NCBI RefSeq assembly: GCF_003263515.1
Contig: NZ_JYDE01000001.1
Location: forward strand, 62,001-126,000
Source of the DNA: Rahnella inusitata
GTDB taxonomy: Bacteria > Pseudomonadota > Gammaproteobacteria > Enterobacterales > Enterobacteriaceae
Reading direction: 5' to 3'
Length of the DNA: 64,000 nt
This document shows positions 18,868 through 28,493 of the stretch, piece by piece. The position numbers were made by a program, and so were the translations under genes. The first letter of the stretch is position 1, and every line of letters starts with the position of its first letter. The notes under the pieces were generated by a model. It did not search any database. It had not been told where the DNA came from and worked only from the letters and a program-made list of their open reading frames with translations.

Positions 18868-19500
18868 ATGTTTGGTCCTGATCCGAAAAATAAGCATCCG
18901 ATGGCAGGTTTTCCGCAGGTGTGCTTTATCAAGAATACTGTCGATAATCCGAACATCATCATTGGGGATTACACCTATTATGATGACCCTGAAGATTCAG
19001 AAAACTTCGAGCGCAACGTTCTGTATCACTTCCCTTTTATCGGCGACAAGTTGATTATCGGCAAATTCTGCGCGCTGGCACGCGGTGTGAAGTTCATCAT
19101 GAACGGTGCGAACCACAAGATATCGGGTATATCGACCTATCCGTTTTATATCTTCGGTCAAGGCTGGGAGAACGTCATGCCTGCCGCAGAAGAGCTTCCG
19201 TACAAAGGTGATACCGAAATCGGAAACGACGTGTGGATCGGGTATGAAGCGTTGTTTATGCCCGGCGTGAAAATCGGCCACGGTGCCATTATCTCTTCGC
19301 GGTCGGTTGTGACCGGCGATGTTCCCGCTTATGCCATCGTCGGCGGCAATCCGGCTAAAGTGATCCGCTATCGCTTTGATGCTGAAACCATTGCTAAGCT
19401 GGAAGACATCGCGTGGTGGAACTGGCCCGTGGAGAAGATTTCCCGCAATCTGTCGCTGATCGTTTCCGGGGATATTGACGCGCTGGTTTCATGCGCATAA
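18868..19500 (+). CDS. Xenobiotic acetyltransferase, Vat/XAT family (streptogramin A acetyltransferase-like)
   Basis: 210 aa from the ATG at 18868, which has AGAGGGAG 6 bases ahead; longer frames start in the tandem repeats and lack family character. Left-handed beta-helix acetyltransferase with hexapeptide turns (IIIGDYTYY, LIIGKFCALA, TEIGNDVWIGYEALFMPGVKIGHGAIISSRSVVTGDVPAYAIVGGNPAK in parts) and the NHK segment with the family's catalytic His (NGANHKISG). Length and N-terminus (MFGPDPKNKHPMAGF) match Vat-type enzymes, which acetylate virginiamycin M-type antibiotics with acetyl-CoA. Chromosomal members often have unknown natural substrates. Confidence 0.88.
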   Translation: MFGPDPKNKHPMAGFPQVCFIKNTVDNPNIIIGDYTYYDDPEDSENFERNVLYHFPFIGDKLIIGKFCALARGVKFIMNGANHKISGISTYPFYIFGQGWENVMPAAEELPYKGDTEIGNDVWIGYEALFMPGVKIGHGAIISSRSVVTGDVPAYAIVGGNPAKVIRYRFDAETIAKLEDIAWWNWPVEKISRNLSLIVSGDIDALVSCA

Positions 19501-19507
19501 ATCCGCT

Positions 19508-20035
19508 TTACCGGTAAGCTCTTCTGTCCGTTTGCCGGTAAAGATAACTGCCGACGCCGTGAACCGGATCGCCCTGAAAACCGATCTTCTGCATCCCGAT
19601 TTTCTCCAGAACGCGCTGTGAGGCCAGATGATTTTCGCGCACGGTGGCGGAAATCTGCGCCAGTCCTAACCGTTCAAAGCCTGCATTAAGCGCCGCGCTG
19701 GCAAACTCAGTCGCAAGTCCCTTTCCCCAGACTGCTTTCGCCAGCCGGTAGCCGAGAAATACCCGGTGATTATCGTAACCTTCGCGGATACCCAGCCCGC
19801 CAAACCCAATGATCTCTTCCGGATGACTGTGCAACGCGACCGCCCAATGCCCGTGGCCATAAGTTGGCCATTCCAGCAACCAGCCGTTGAGCTTGTCCCG
19901 CGCGAATTCCAGATTCGGATAGGGGCCACGCGGATTAAACTCATTGGTCTGCGGATCGCCGTAGATAGCAAAGAGTGAATGTACGTCAGTGTCCGCAACC
20001 GGACGAAGCAATAGCCGCGATGTTTCAATGATCAT
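19508..20035 (-). CDS. GNAT-family N-acetyltransferase (RimJ/RimL-like)
   Basis: 175 aa from the ATG at 20035, which has AGGAGG 13 bases ahead; a longer frame runs into the neighbouring LysR gene and is spurious. Opens with IIETSRLLLRPVADTDV, the hallmark of RimJ/RimL-type GNAT proteins, has GYRLAKAVWGKGLATE as acetyl-CoA loop (motif A) and NHLASQRVLEKIGM near the end. Such proteins acetylate amino groups of proteins, tRNA-linked amino acids or antibiotics; the substrate is unknown. The gene end includes half of an inverted pair (CTTTACCGG 19506-19514 and CCGGTAAAG 19535-19543). Confidence 0.85.
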   Translation of the reverse strand: MIIETSRLLLRPVADTDVHSLFAIYGDPQTNEFNPRGPYPNLEFARDKLNGWLLEWPTYGHGHWAVALHSHPEEIIGFGGLGIREGYDNHRVFLGYRLAKAVWGKGLATEFASAALNAGFERLGLAQISATVRENHLASQRVLEKIGMQKIGFQGDPVHGVGSYLYRQTDRRAYR

Positions 20036-20063
20036 AATGAACGTTTTCCTCCTGTTACCTGAG

Positions 20064-20978
20064 TTAAATCTTAGCCTGAGTGGTTGAGTCCGCCATCCTC
20101 TCACGCAAAAAATCAATAAAGCGTCGCACCTTTTCCGGCACGTGGCGGGTATTGGGATAGAGCGCAAAAATGCCCTGGGGCGGAAAATGGTGATCGGGCA
20201 GCAAATGGCACAAGCGACCGGCGTCGATTTCCGGCTGTACCAGCCAGTCGGGCAGCAGCGCGACACCGGCATCATGCAGCGCAAAAGCGAGCAACGCGGA
20301 GGCGCTGTCAGCGGCAATGACCGGTGGCGTATCGACCCGAAAGGGGAGGGTAACGCCCTGATTGTCGGTTATCCTCCAGCTCATCGGCAGGGGCAGGCGA
20401 CTGTGGGCAATCCATTTCAACTGCGCCAGTCTTTTAGGCGTGGTGATCGTGCCTGTTTGCCGGAGAAAGGCGGGTGAGGCGACCGGCAAAATGCCGAACT
20501 GGCCGAGCGTGGCGGCGTGATGGCTGGAATCCTCCAGATGTCCCAGACGGACAGCCAGATCAAACCGTCCGCTGATCAGATCATCATGATGAGAAGAGGC
20601 AACATGCTGGACCCGCAGTTGCGGATGCAATGCGGCAAAAGCCGACAGCGCCGGTACGACCACCCGCGCGCCATACTCTGGCGTACTGGTGATGCGTAAC
20701 TGACCGCTCAGGCCGCCGTGATCGCGCCGCACGTCGTCGAGTACGGCTTCGGCTTCCTGCAACAACAACTGACAGCGCTGAAAGAAGCGCTCACCGGCAT
20801 CGGTCAGCGCCACTCGCCGCGTGCTGCGGGTCAGCAGCGCAACGCCAGTTTCACTTTCCAGCAATTTCACATTGAAACTCACCACCGCTTTAGTGAGCCC
20901 CAGTGACGCAGCCGCGCCGGTGAAACTTCCTGCAGTAGCGACGGCGACAAAAATCTCCAGTCGTTGCAAATTCAGCAT
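20064..20978 (-). CDS. LysR-family regulator, CrgA/AaeR-like subgroup
   Basis: 304 aa from the ATG at 20978. HTH at about 1-60 (LNLQRLEIFVAVATAGSFTGAAASLGLTKAVVS), then an effector domain with RITSTPEYGARVVVPALSAF. Divergent from a DHA2 efflux gene with 117 bases between starts, the usual arrangement for a LysR protein that controls its neighbour. Only 28 bases separate it from the downstream GNAT gene, so the two may share a transcript. Confidence 0.85.
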   Translation of the reverse strand: MLNLQRLEIFVAVATAGSFTGAAASLGLTKAVVSFNVKLLESETGVALLTRSTRRVALTDAGERFFQRCQLLLQEAEAVLDDVRRDHGGLSGQLRITSTPEYGARVVVPALSAFAALHPQLRVQHVASSHHDDLISGRFDLAVRLGHLEDSSHHAATLGQFGILPVASPAFLRQTGTITTPKRLAQLKWIAHSRLPLPMSWRITDNQGVTLPFRVDTPPVIAADSASALLAFALHDAGVALLPDWLVQPEIDAGRLCHLLPDHHFPPQGIFALYPNTRHVPEKVRRFIDFLRERMADSTTQAKI

Positions 20979-21095
20979 AGTCGGGAACCTGATTGTCAAA
21001 CTAATTTTGACAGTGTAACGCTGTGCCGGGCGTATATCCCGCAAAAATTATCCGCTACATTCCCGGCCTGACTGGTGAAAGTGGAATTTATAAGT

Positions 21096-22472
21096 ATGAA
21101 TTATCGGACGCGCGTTGCCGTGGTGTATCTGCTCGGTTTCTTTGTCGATTTGATCAATATGTTTATCGCCAACGTGGCGTATCCCGGTATCGCGCGGCAT
21201 TTTCAGGCGCCGGTCAGTGCGCTGGCGTGGGTCAGCACCGGGTACATTCTCGGGCTGACGCTGGTTATCCCGCTCAGCCGCTGGCTTACCGCGAGGTTCG
21301 GCGCACGCAGAATATTCATCGTTTCTGTGGTCATCTTTATGCTCGCCTCACTGGGGGCTGGCACCGCCGGAAGTCTGATGTCACTTATCGTGTGGCGAAT
21401 TGTGCAGGGGCTGGGCGGCGGATTACTGATTCCGGTCGGACAGACGCTCACTTATTCACTCTTTCGCAGCCATGAGCGCGCCAGACTTTCGGCGATGATC
21501 ATGCTGGTCGGTCTGCTGGCTCCTGCATTATCACCGGCGTTCGGCGGTATGATTGTCGACAGTTTCAGCTGGCGCTGGGTGTTCGTTGCCAGCCTGCCAC
21601 TGGCGATGCTGACGTGGATTCTGGCCCTTTTCTGGTTACGTGATGAAGAGGTTAAGGAACCCGCCGGACGTTTTGAACTGTCAGGTTTTCTGCTGGCCGG
21701 AGCGGCGCTGGCACTGGTATTACCCGGACTGACGCTGCTCGGTGAAACCGGGGATGTTGCGACGGGCGTCGTTTTATTGCTTTGCGGGCTGATCCTGATG
21801 ACGATTTTTGTGCGCAAATCATTACAACAGTCGCGACCTCTGCTGGAGTTAACGCTGATAAAGGATCCGCTGTTGCGAACCGCTATGCTTATCTATCAGT
21901 GTATTCCCGGCATTTTTACCGGTATCAGTCTGATTGCCATGCTTTACCTGCAACAGGAACTGCATTTTTCTGCCGCGCAGGCGGGCGGACTGATGGTGCC
22001 GTGGTCGCTGGCCTCGTTTGTCGCCATCAGCGTGACCTGCAAGATGTTTAACCGCGCGGGGCCGCGTGCATTATTCATTCCCGGATGTCTGATTCAGGGC
22101 ATGGGTATAGGTTTTCTGGCGGCGCTGAGCGTGACACAGCAGCCGTGGCTGGCCGTTACCGCTTTCTCGCTAATGGGATTTGGCAGCAGTTTGTGCAGCA
22201 GTACTGCGCAAAGTTGTGCATTCCTGCAGGTTCGGCAGAATGCGCTGGCGGATGCCAGCGCGCTGTGGAATATCAACCGCCAGCTCAGTTTTTGTCTCGG
22301 CGTGACAGTTGTCAGCGTCATGCTCAACGTTTTGCAGGTTTATATCCCGCAGCACGCTTACCGGCTGAGCTTTATTATCGCCGCTGCCAGCGTGTTGTTA
22401 CCGGTGATGTTATGCCTGAAATTGCCGGGTCGTGAAATTGTCCAGGCATTCAATCTGAAGGAAAAAAGATGA
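21096..22472 (+). CDS. MFS multidrug exporter, DHA2 (EmrB/QacA) family
   Basis: 458 aa from the ATG at 21096; a GTG at 21075 in the same frame is a possible alternative. About 13-14 hydrophobic segments. Motif A-like RWLTARFGARRIF follows TM2, and motif C-like GLLAPALSPAFGGMIVD lies in TM5, both typical of drug:H+ antiporters. TM1 contains VDLINMFIANVAYP, with the Asp and Asn positions of this family. Divergent from the LysR gene and overlapping the next gene by four bases. Confidence 0.85.
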   Translation: MNYRTRVAVVYLLGFFVDLINMFIANVAYPGIARHFQAPVSALAWVSTGYILGLTLVIPLSRWLTARFGARRIFIVSVVIFMLASLGAGTAGSLMSLIVWRIVQGLGGGLLIPVGQTLTYSLFRSHERARLSAMIMLVGLLAPALSPAFGGMIVDSFSWRWVFVASLPLAMLTWILALFWLRDEEVKEPAGRFELSGFLLAGAALALVLPGLTLLGETGDVATGVVLLLCGLILMTIFVRKSLQQSRPLLELTLIKDPLLRTAMLIYQCIPGIFTGISLIAMLYLQQELHFSAAQAGGLMVPWSLASFVAISVTCKMFNRAGPRALFIPGCLIQGMGIGFLAALSVTQQPWLAVTAFSLMGFGSSLCSSTAQSCAFLQVRQNALADASALWNINRQLSFCLGVTVVSVMLNVLQVYIPQHAYRLSFIIAAASVLLPVMLCLKLPGREIVQAFNLKEKR

Positions 22473-22858
22473 ATCGTTATATCAAAGAAGTGTTCGACGC
22501 CCACGAGCTGATCCAGCGCTGGTTTACTGATGCCGCAGCGCCGCAAAGCGTTTGTGACGAATTACTGGCACGTTTTAGCCCTGCGTATTCCATGGTGACA
22601 CTGACTGGCCACCTGCTTGATTATCCGAAACTGTGTGGATTTTTCGCCGCACAGCGTGGAGCCAAAGCCGGTTTACACATTGACGTCGGGCAGCCGGTTT
22701 TAATCGCGGAAAGCGCACAACATGGCGTGGTGACCTATCAGGAGCGCCAGCAATTACCGGGGCAGGCGGCAACGTTACGATATTCAACAGTTGTGTTTGA
22801 GGTGGACGCACAGGGGAACCTGTTGTGGCGGCATTTGCATGAGACGGCGGCGGCGTGA
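22469..22858 (+). CDS. SnoaL/DUF4440-like small protein coupled to the efflux gene
   Basis: 129 aa, starts on an ATGA overlap with the exporter stop. Predicted alpha+beta fold: an N-terminal helical part (VFDAHELIQRWFT) followed by strands ending RYSTVVFEVDAQGNLLWRHLHET. That shape suggests the SnoaL-like/DUF4440 (NTF2-fold) group, but the match is loose. Being in the same operon as an exporter, it may modify the exported compound. Function unknown. Confidence 0.6.
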   Translation: MNRYIKEVFDAHELIQRWFTDAAAPQSVCDELLARFSPAYSMVTLTGHLLDYPKLCGFFAAQRGAKAGLHIDVGQPVLIAESAQHGVVTYQERQQLPGQAATLRYSTVVFEVDAQGNLLWRHLHETAAA

Positions 22859-22905
22859 CAGTTAAACTCAATCTTTCTGCATCATAACGTCAATCCATCT
22901 CCCAG

Positions 22906-22926
22906 GCCCTGCCCCTTTTGCAGGGC
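22906..22926 (+). terminator. Hairpin after the exporter operon
   Basis: Arms GCCCTGC (22906-22912) and GCAGGGC (22920-22926) with loop CCCTTTT. No strong T tract follows. It separates the exporter operon from the chb promoter region. Confidence 0.5.
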
Positions 22927-22932
22927 GCTATC

Positions 22933-22952
22933 TTATTTCCCATCGCGAATTA
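22933..22952. promoter_or_regulatory. Candidate NagC/Mlc-type operator upstream of chbB
   Basis: TTATTTCCCATCGCGAATTA resembles NagC operators (AT-rich ends with an ATCGC/GCGAA core, as at nagE). E. coli chb is repressed by NagC, which fits. The region from here to 23162 is the chb leader and holds no other gene. Confidence 0.5.
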
Positions 22953-22963
22953 TTTGCCCAAAA

Positions 22964-22979
22964 TGTGAAGGGAGTCATA
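22964..22979. promoter_or_regulatory. Candidate CRP site upstream of chbB
   Basis: TGTGA-6-TCATA differs from the TGTGA-6-TCACA consensus at one base. It lies 184 bases before chbB and 11 bases after the NagC-like site. CRP activation of chb is known in E. coli. Confidence 0.55.
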
Positions 22980-23162
22980 AGCGATGGTCAAGGAGAGACA
23001 ATTTTCTGGTTCGTAAAATTATCCCCCTCTGAAGTCATGCCGTATACTCCCTTCAAGCAGAGACAATCAGCATTCTATCTACATCATTTTTGTACCCGCT
23101 ATTGTCGGCGAAGCAGGATCTCTTATCGGACCTGCAATCACTTAGGATATGAGGGTTTCGTT

Positions 23163-23483
23163 ATGGATAAGAAAGTCATCTATTTGTTTTGTTCCGCAGG
23201 AATGTCTACCTCATTGCTGGTTTCGAAAATGAAAGTCGTGGCTGAGAAATACGAAGTGCCGGTCATTATTGAAGCATTCCCGGAAACGCTGGCGGGGGAA
23301 AAAGGCGGTGCGGCTGATCTGGTGCTGCTCGGTCCGCAAATTGCTTATATGCTGCCAGAAATTCAAAAAGTATTACCGGGTAAACCTGTCGAAGTGATTG
23401 ATTCAGTCATGTACGGAAAAATTGATGGGCTGGGCGTGCTGAAAGCTGCCGTCGCGTCGATCAAGAAAGCTGCAACTGCATAA
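23163..23483 (+). CDS. chbB: PTS N,N'-diacetylchitobiose-specific EIIB, ChbB
   Basis: 106 aa, the same length as E. coli ChbB and almost the same sequence ([22 protein letters not shown]). The phosphorylated cysteine is Cys10 in [10 protein letters not shown]. It passes phosphate from ChbA to the sugar carried by ChbC. The ATG at 23163 is the right start; a frame reaching back to 22965 runs through the promoter. First gene of chbBCARFG. Confidence 0.96.
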   Translation: MDKKVIYLFCSAGMSTSLLVSKMKVVAEKYEVPVIIEAFPETLAGEKGGAADLVLLGPQIAYMLPEIQKVLPGKPVEVIDSVMYGKIDGLGVLKAAVASIKKAATA

Positions 23484-23535
23484 TGTACGACCTTGCTTTA
23501 TTTTGTTTTAAATTTTTGTATTAGCGTTTATTTAA

Positions 23536-23570
23536 GTCAAAGAGAAATCCAGTCAAAGAGCGAATTTCAT
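23536..23570 (+). promoter_or_regulatory. ChiX sRNA pairing region in the chbB-chbC gap
   Basis: GTCAAAGAGCGAATTTCAT (23552-23570) is complementary to the ChiX seed region except for one extra C. A second, partial copy GTCAAAGAGAAATCC begins at 23536. In E. coli and Salmonella the chbBC spacer pairs with ChiX and acts as a decoy that frees the chitoporin mRNA. The same site here supports conservation of that circuit. Confidence 0.7.
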
Positions 23571-23609
23571 ACCCTGGCCGCCGGATGGCGGCATTAAAGG
23601 AAAAATCGA

Positions 23610-24968
23610 ATGAGTAAAGCTATTGATTCCCTGGAAAAGATATTACTTCCTTTTGCCGTCAAAATTGGTAAGCAACCCCATATAAACGCCATTAAAAATG
23701 GTTTCATCAAATTAATGCCACTGACCCTTGCCGGGGCCATGTTCGTTTTAATTAATAACGTCTTCCTTAATTTTGGCGACGGTTCTTTCTTTTATTCTTT
23801 AGGTGTGCGTTTAGATGCCTCTACGATTCAAACACTGAACGGTTTAAAAACGATCGGTGTGAATGTCTACAACGGGACATTAGGCATAATGTCACTGATG
23901 GCGCCGTTCTTTATCGGCATGGCCATGGCGGAGGAACGCAAAGTAGACTCGTTGTCAGCAGGTCTGCTGGCGGTCGCTGCCTTTATGACTGTTACACCTT
24001 ATAGCGTCGGTGAAGCTTACGCGGTAGGCGCGAACTGGTTAGGCGGTGCGAATATCATATCCGGTATGCTTATCGGTATCGTCGTCGCTGAAATGTTCGC
24101 TTTTATTATTCGCAGAAACTGGGTGATTACTTTACCGGCAAGCGTCCCCGAATCTGTCGCACGTTCATTCTCCGCATTAATTCCGGGCTTTATTATCCTG
24201 TTTATTTTCGGGGTAATTTCCTGGCTGCTGGGATTATACGGTCATAACTTCCACCAGATTATTATGGACTCCATCTCTAAGCCTCTGGCTTCGATGGGCA
24301 GCGTCGTGGGCTGGGCTTACGTCATATTCAACTCCCTGCTGTGGTTCTTTGGTGTGCACGGTTCACTGGCGCTGACTGCGCTGGACAACGGCATCATGAC
24401 ACCCTGGGCACTGGAAAACATTGCTCTCTACACCGAATACGGGTCAGTGAGTGCGGCGATTGAAGCGGGTAAAACCTTCCACTTCTGGGCCAAACCTATG
24501 CTTGATTCCTACATCCTGCTGGGCGGTTCCGGTGCGACGCTGGGTCTGATTATCGCGATTTTCATCGCGTCACGCCGCGCGGATCATCGCCAGGTGGCGA
24601 AACTGGCGCTGCCTTCTGGCATCTTCCAAATTAACGAACCGATTCTGTTTGGTCTGCCGATTATCATGAACCCGGTGATGTTTATTCCGTTCGTTCTGGT
24701 GCAGCCGATTCTGGCGGCTATCACGCTGGCGGCTTATTCCATGGGGATTATTCCGCCGGTGACCAACCTCGCGCCCTGGACGATGCCAACCGGTCTCGGT
24801 GCCTTCTTTAACAGTAACGGCAGCATCGCTGCATTGTTAGTTGCGTTGTTCAACCTCGGGATCGCCACGCTGGTGTATATGCCTTTCGTCATATTGTCTA
24901 ACAAGGCGCAGGCGATTATTGAGGAAGAAGAGAGCGAAGAGGATATCGCTGCAGCACTGAAATTCTAA
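23610..24968 (+). CDS. chbC: PTS N,N'-diacetylchitobiose-specific EIIC, ChbC
   Basis: 452 aa, ortholog of E. coli ChbC (lactose/cellobiose EIIC family). About ten membrane segments. Conserved pieces include the opening [33 protein letters not shown] near 248-254 and [10 protein letters not shown] near 346-355, the sugar-binding loop of the family. Forms the membrane channel that takes up chitobiose with phosphorylation. RBS AAGGA. Ends with an acidic tail (EEEESEED). Confidence 0.96.
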   Translation: MSKAIDSLEKILLPFAVKIGKQPHINAIKNGFIKLMPLTLAGAMFVLINNVFLNFGDGSFFYSLGVRLDASTIQTLNGLKTIGVNVYNGTLGIMSLMAPFFIGMAMAEERKVDSLSAGLLAVAAFMTVTPYSVGEAYAVGANWLGGANIISGMLIGIVVAEMFAFIIRRNWVITLPASVPESVARSFSALIPGFIILFIFGVISWLLGLYGHNFHQIIMDSISKPLASMGSVVGWAYVIFNSLLWFFGVHGSLALTALDNGIMTPWALENIALYTEYGSVSAAIEAGKTFHFWAKPMLDSYILLGGSGATLGLIIAIFIASRRADHRQVAKLALPSGIFQINEPILFGLPIIMNPVMFIPFVLVQPILAAITLAAYSMGIIPPVTNLAPWTMPTGLGAFFNSNGSIAALLVALFNLGIATLVYMPFVILSNKAQAIIEEEESEEDIAAALKF

Positions 24969-24978
24969 TCTGAACCGG

Positions 24979-25008
24979 TGCAGGGCGGGCCTCCGGCCCT
25001 GCGTTTTT
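24979..25008 (+). terminator. Terminator-like hairpin between chbC and chbA
   Basis: Arms GCAGGGC (24979-24985) and GCCCTGC (24995-25001), followed by GTTTTTTCC. It has all the signs of a Rho-independent terminator but lies inside the operon, 24 bases before chbA, so it probably attenuates rather than stops transcription. Confidence 0.75.
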
Positions 25009-25031
25009 TCCGCAATCATGGAGAGATAAAG

Positions 25032-25379
25032 ATGATTGATTTAGACAGCATCACTGATACGCAAGACGACATGCAGGAACTCGAAGAAGTGGTGATGGGG
25101 TTGATAATTAACTCCGGACAGGCTCGCAGTCTGGCTTATGGCGCACTGAAAAAAGCCAAAGAAGGCGATTTTGAGCAGGCCAAAGCGTTAATGGATCAGT
25201 CCCGTCTCTCGCTCAATGAAGCGCATCTGGTGCAAACCAAACTGATTGAAGACGACATGGGCGAAGGCAAAATGAAAGTCAGCCTGATTCTGGTTCACGC
25301 GCAGGATCACCTGATGACATCCATGCTGGCGCGAGAGTTAATTACGGAACTCATTGAGCTTCACGAGAAAATAAAATAA
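25032..25379 (+). CDS. chbA: PTS N,N'-diacetylchitobiose-specific EIIA, ChbA
   Basis: 115 aa lactose/cellobiose-type EIIA, a small helical trimeric protein. The phosphorylated histidine is in VHAQDHLMTSMLARE near the C-terminus (His92 or so). Accepts phosphate from HPr and gives it to ChbB. The ATG at 25032 has GAGAGATAAAG ahead; the longer frame from 24978 runs through the terminator hairpin and is spurious. Fourteen bases before chbR. Confidence 0.95.
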   Translation: MIDLDSITDTQDDMQELEEVVMGLIINSGQARSLAYGALKKAKEGDFEQAKALMDQSRLSLNEAHLVQTKLIEDDMGEGKMKVSLILVHAQDHLMTSMLARELITELIELHEKIK

Positions 25380-25393
25380 CGTAGGAAGCCATA

Positions 25394-26230
25394 ATGCAGC
25401 CACCGGTACTGAGTATGGAAATCAAGACAGCACGCGAGAATCAACTTTTCGACGGTCAGAATTTCCATATGTTTATCTACAACAAAGTAGAAAGCATTTC
25501 CGGACTGCATGAGCATGACTACTACGAATTTACGGTCGTACTGACTGGCCGGTATTATCAGAATGTGAACGGGAAAAGGGTGCTTTTAGAACGCGGCGAT
25601 TTCGTTTTTATTCCGCTGGGTTCCAATCATCAAAGCTTTTATGAATTTGGCGCGACGCGGATATTAAACGTCGGGATCAGCAAAGCATTTTTTGAACAGC
25701 ACTATTTATCTTTATTACCTTCACATTTTGTCGCATCACAAGTGTATAAAATTAAGACTGAGTTTCTGACCTATATTGAGTCGGTGATAGCTTCTCTGAA
25801 TTTCCGCAATGGGGAGTTCAATGAGTTTCTGGAAATGGTGACGTTTTATATCGTCAACCGGTTACGTCACCACCGGGAATCTGAAGCTACAACGGATGCG
25901 CCAGTCTGGCTGAAGACGGCCATTGAAAAAATGCATGATAAAGCGCAGTTCGGTGAAAAAGCATTATCGAACATGGTGGAATTGTCCGGTAAGTCGCAGG
26001 AATATCTCACCCGCGCCACGCAGCGACATTACGGCATGACGCCCATGCAGATTATCAATGAAATCCGGATTGATTTTGCGAAAAAGCAGCTTGAAATAAC
26101 CAACTACTCGGTCGCAGATATTGCATTTGATTCCGGATATAGCAGCCCGAGTATGTTTATCAAGAACTTTAAAAAGCTAACCTCATTCACACCGAATCAT
26201 TATCGAAAGAAATTATGCAGTATTAATTAA
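25394..26230 (+). CDS. chbR: AraC-family regulator of the chitobiose operon, ChbR
   Basis: 278 aa. N-terminal cupin-type sensing domain ([18 protein letters not shown]) and C-terminal double HTH of AraC type ([29 protein letters not shown] then [21 protein letters not shown]). ChbR both represses and activates chb depending on ChbG-produced deacetylated chitobiose-6-P. Position between chbA and chbF is as in E. coli. Confidence 0.94.
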   Translation: MQPPVLSMEIKTARENQLFDGQNFHMFIYNKVESISGLHEHDYYEFTVVLTGRYYQNVNGKRVLLERGDFVFIPLGSNHQSFYEFGATRILNVGISKAFFEQHYLSLLPSHFVASQVYKIKTEFLTYIESVIASLNFRNGEFNEFLEMVTFYIVNRLRHHRESEATTDAPVWLKTAIEKMHDKAQFGEKALSNMVELSGKSQEYLTRATQRHYGMTPMQIINEIRIDFAKKQLEITNYSVADIAFDSGYSSPSMFIKNFKKLTSFTPNHYRKKLCSIN

Positions 26231-26292
26231 CTCTTAACCTTAAATAAATTTCTGTTTTCATTTGCAGTGCAATAGATTGCACGGGAGTTCCT

Positions 26293-27636
26293 ATGAGCAA
26301 AAAACTGAAAGTCGTCACTATTGGTGGCGGGAGCAGCTATACCCCGGAATTACTGGAAGGCTTTATTAAGCGTTATGATGAATTGCCAATTTCCGAATTA
26401 TGGCTGGTGGATGTCGAAGGCGGAAAAGACAAGCAGGACATTATTTTTGACCTCTGCGTGCGCATGGTAAAACGCGCGGGCGTTCCTATTGAAATACATA
26501 AAACACTGAACCGCCGCGAAGCCTTAGCGGATGCCGATTTCGTCACTACGCAGCTGCGCGTAGGTCAATTAAAAGCACGCGAACTGGATGAGCGGATCCC
26601 GCTGAGCCACGGCTATCTGGGGCAGGAGACTAACGGCGCAGGCGGCTTATTCAAAGGGCTGCGCACTATTCCGGTCATTTTCGATATCATCAAAGACGTC
26701 GAAGAAATCTGCCCGAATGCCTGGGTGATTAACTTCACCAATCCGGCGGGCATGGTTACGGAAGCGGTCTTCCGTCAAACAAAATTCAAAAAATTCATCG
26801 GCGTATGTAACATCCCTGTTGGCATGAAAATGTTCATTCAGGACGTACTTAAACTCGCGCCGCAGGACGATTTATCCATCGACCTGTTCGGTCTTAATCA
26901 CATGGTGTTTATCAAAGATGTCATCGTTAACGGCGAATCGCGCTTTGCTGAATTGCTCGACGGCGTGGCGTCTGGCCGGCTTACCGCCGGTTCGGTCAAA
27001 AATATCTTTGATTTACCGTTCAGCGAAGGGCTGATCCGCTCCCTGAACCTGCTGCCGTGCTCGTATCTGCTGTATTACTTCAAACAGAAAGAAATGCTGG
27101 CGATTGAAATGGGTGAATTCTACAAAGGCGGCGCGCGCGCAACCGTGGTGCAAAAGGTTGAGAAGCAGCTGTTTGATCTCTATAAAGACCCGGAACTGAG
27201 CGTAAAACCGAAAGAACTGGAACTGCGCGGCGGCGCGTATTACTCCGACGCCGCGTGCGAAGTGATCAGCGCGATTTACAACGATAAACAAACTGAGCAG
27301 TACGTTAATTTCCCGCACAACGGGCATATTGACAATATTCCGGCGGAATGGGCTATCGAAATGACCTGCACCATCGGGCGCAACGGCGCGACGCCTCATC
27401 CGCGGCTGACCCACTTTGATGATAAAGTCCTTGGGCTAATCCATACCATCAAAGGCTTTGAAATCGCAGCCAGCGAAGCGGCGCTCAGCGGCAAATTCAA
27501 CGACGTGTTGCTGGCGCTTAACCTCAGCCCACTGATCCATTCCGACAAAGATGCCGAAATTCTGGCGCGTGAACTGCTGCTGGCGCATGAAAAACATCTG
27601 CCCAACTTCGCAGAAGCTATCGCAGCACTGAAATAA
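26293..27636 (+). CDS. chbF: 6-phospho-beta-glucosidase/diacetylchitobiose-6-P hydrolase ChbF (GH4)
   Basis: 447 aa (E. coli 450). GH4 enzyme that needs NAD and a divalent metal. NAD-binding motif [16 protein letters not shown] at about 8-23, the CNIPVG loop with the metal-binding Cys near 176, and the LFGLNHMVF His segment near 200. Cleaves chitobiose-6-phosphate in the cytosol after its deacetylation. Followed by a hairpin and chbG. Confidence 0.95.
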   Translation: MSKKLKVVTIGGGSSYTPELLEGFIKRYDELPISELWLVDVEGGKDKQDIIFDLCVRMVKRAGVPIEIHKTLNRREALADADFVTTQLRVGQLKARELDERIPLSHGYLGQETNGAGGLFKGLRTIPVIFDIIKDVEEICPNAWVINFTNPAGMVTEAVFRQTKFKKFIGVCNIPVGMKMFIQDVLKLAPQDDLSIDLFGLNHMVFIKDVIVNGESRFAELLDGVASGRLTAGSVKNIFDLPFSEGLIRSLNLLPCSYLLYYFKQKEMLAIEMGEFYKGGARATVVQKVEKQLFDLYKDPELSVKPKELELRGGAYYSDAACEVISAIYNDKQTEQYVNFPHNGHIDNIPAEWAIEMTCTIGRNGATPHPRLTHFDDKVLGLIHTIKGFEIAASEAALSGKFNDVLLALNLSPLIHSDKDAEILARELLLAHEKHLPNFAEAIAALK

Positions 27637-27642
27637 CCCGTC

Positions 27643-27664
27643 TGCCTTCCCGAAAGGGAAGGCA
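27643..27664 (+). terminator. Intercistronic hairpin between chbF and chbG
   Basis: Perfect 9-base arms TGCCTTCCC (27643-27651) and GGGAAGGCA (27656-27664) closed by a GAAA tetraloop. There is no T tract, so mRNA stabilisation or partial termination is more likely than a full stop; chbG starts 17 bases later. Confidence 0.6.
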
Positions 27665-27680
27665 ATGCCAAGGGGGAAAA

Positions 27681-28439
27681 ATGGATAAATTACTGATAGT
27701 CAACGCCGATGATTTCGGGCTTTGCAAAGCGCAAAACTACGGCATTATCGAAGCATTCAGAAACGGTGTTGTCACTTCTACCACGGCAATGATGAATGCT
27801 GGCGGTGTTGAACATGCCGCCGCACTGAGCACTGAGAACCCGGCTCTTGCGGTAGGAATGCACTTTGTACTGACGCTCGGAAAACCTTTATCGCCAATGC
27901 CAAATCTGGCGCGAAACGGCGAGCTGGGCAAGTGGATCTGGGAAGTGGCGGAGCAGGGGGCGTTGCCACTTGATGAAATTGCTCAGGAACTGAAGTGCCA
28001 GTTTGTACGCTTTACCGAAATTTTTGGCCGCATGCCGACGCACATTGATAGCCACCACCACGTGCATATGATCCCGAAAATCTTCCCGATTGTGGAAGCC
28101 TTTGCAAAGGAGCAGGGCATTCCTGTGCGCATTGACCGCGAGGATCTCCGCAAAGGTGAGATCGCGCTAAACGGTGCACAAAGTACGCAAGGTTTTGAAA
28201 GCGGATTTTATGGCGATGCGATTTCGCAAACACTCTTTCTGGAAACGCTGGACAGCGCGCTGAAACGTGGCGATTCCTCACTGGAAATCATGACCCATCC
28301 CTCGTTTATCGATAATACGATTCTGGCGAGTAAATACTGTTATCCCCGCCTCGCCGAGCTTGATGTACTGACCTCTCCGACGCTTAAAGAGGCGATTGCG
28401 GAACGCGGATTCCGGCTCGGAACCTTTAAGGATCTCTGA
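27681..28439 (+). CDS. chbG: Chitooligosaccharide deacetylase ChbG (YdjC family)
   Basis: 252 aa. Metal-binding motifs NADDFGL at about 8-14 and DSHHHVHM at about 121-128 are those of the YdjC/ChbG family. Removes one acetyl group from chitobiose-6-P or chitotriose-6-P, making the inducer for ChbR and the substrate for ChbF. Last gene of the operon, ended by a hairpin shared with the convergent ytfH-like gene. Confidence 0.95.
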   Translation: MDKLLIVNADDFGLCKAQNYGIIEAFRNGVVTSTTAMMNAGGVEHAAALSTENPALAVGMHFVLTLGKPLSPMPNLARNGELGKWIWEVAEQGALPLDEIAQELKCQFVRFTEIFGRMPTHIDSHHHVHMIPKIFPIVEAFAKEQGIPVRIDREDLRKGEIALNGAQSTQGFESGFYGDAISQTLFLETLDSALKRGDSSLEIMTHPSFIDNTILASKYCYPRLAELDVLTSPTLKEAIAERGFRLGTFKDL

Positions 28440-28458
28440 GTTATCAGTACGAAAAACG

Positions 28459-28490
28459 ACAAAGGCCTGAAGGAACATTCGGGCCTTTGT
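28459..28490. terminator. Bidirectional terminator between chbG and the HxlR gene
   Basis: Arms ACAAAGGCC (28459-28467) and GGCCTTTGT (28482-28490), extended inwards by TGAA/TTCG. On the minus strand it is followed by CGTTTTTCG, so it is a good stop for the HxlR gene and a moderate one for chb. Confidence 0.75.
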
Positions 28491-28493
28491 GAA

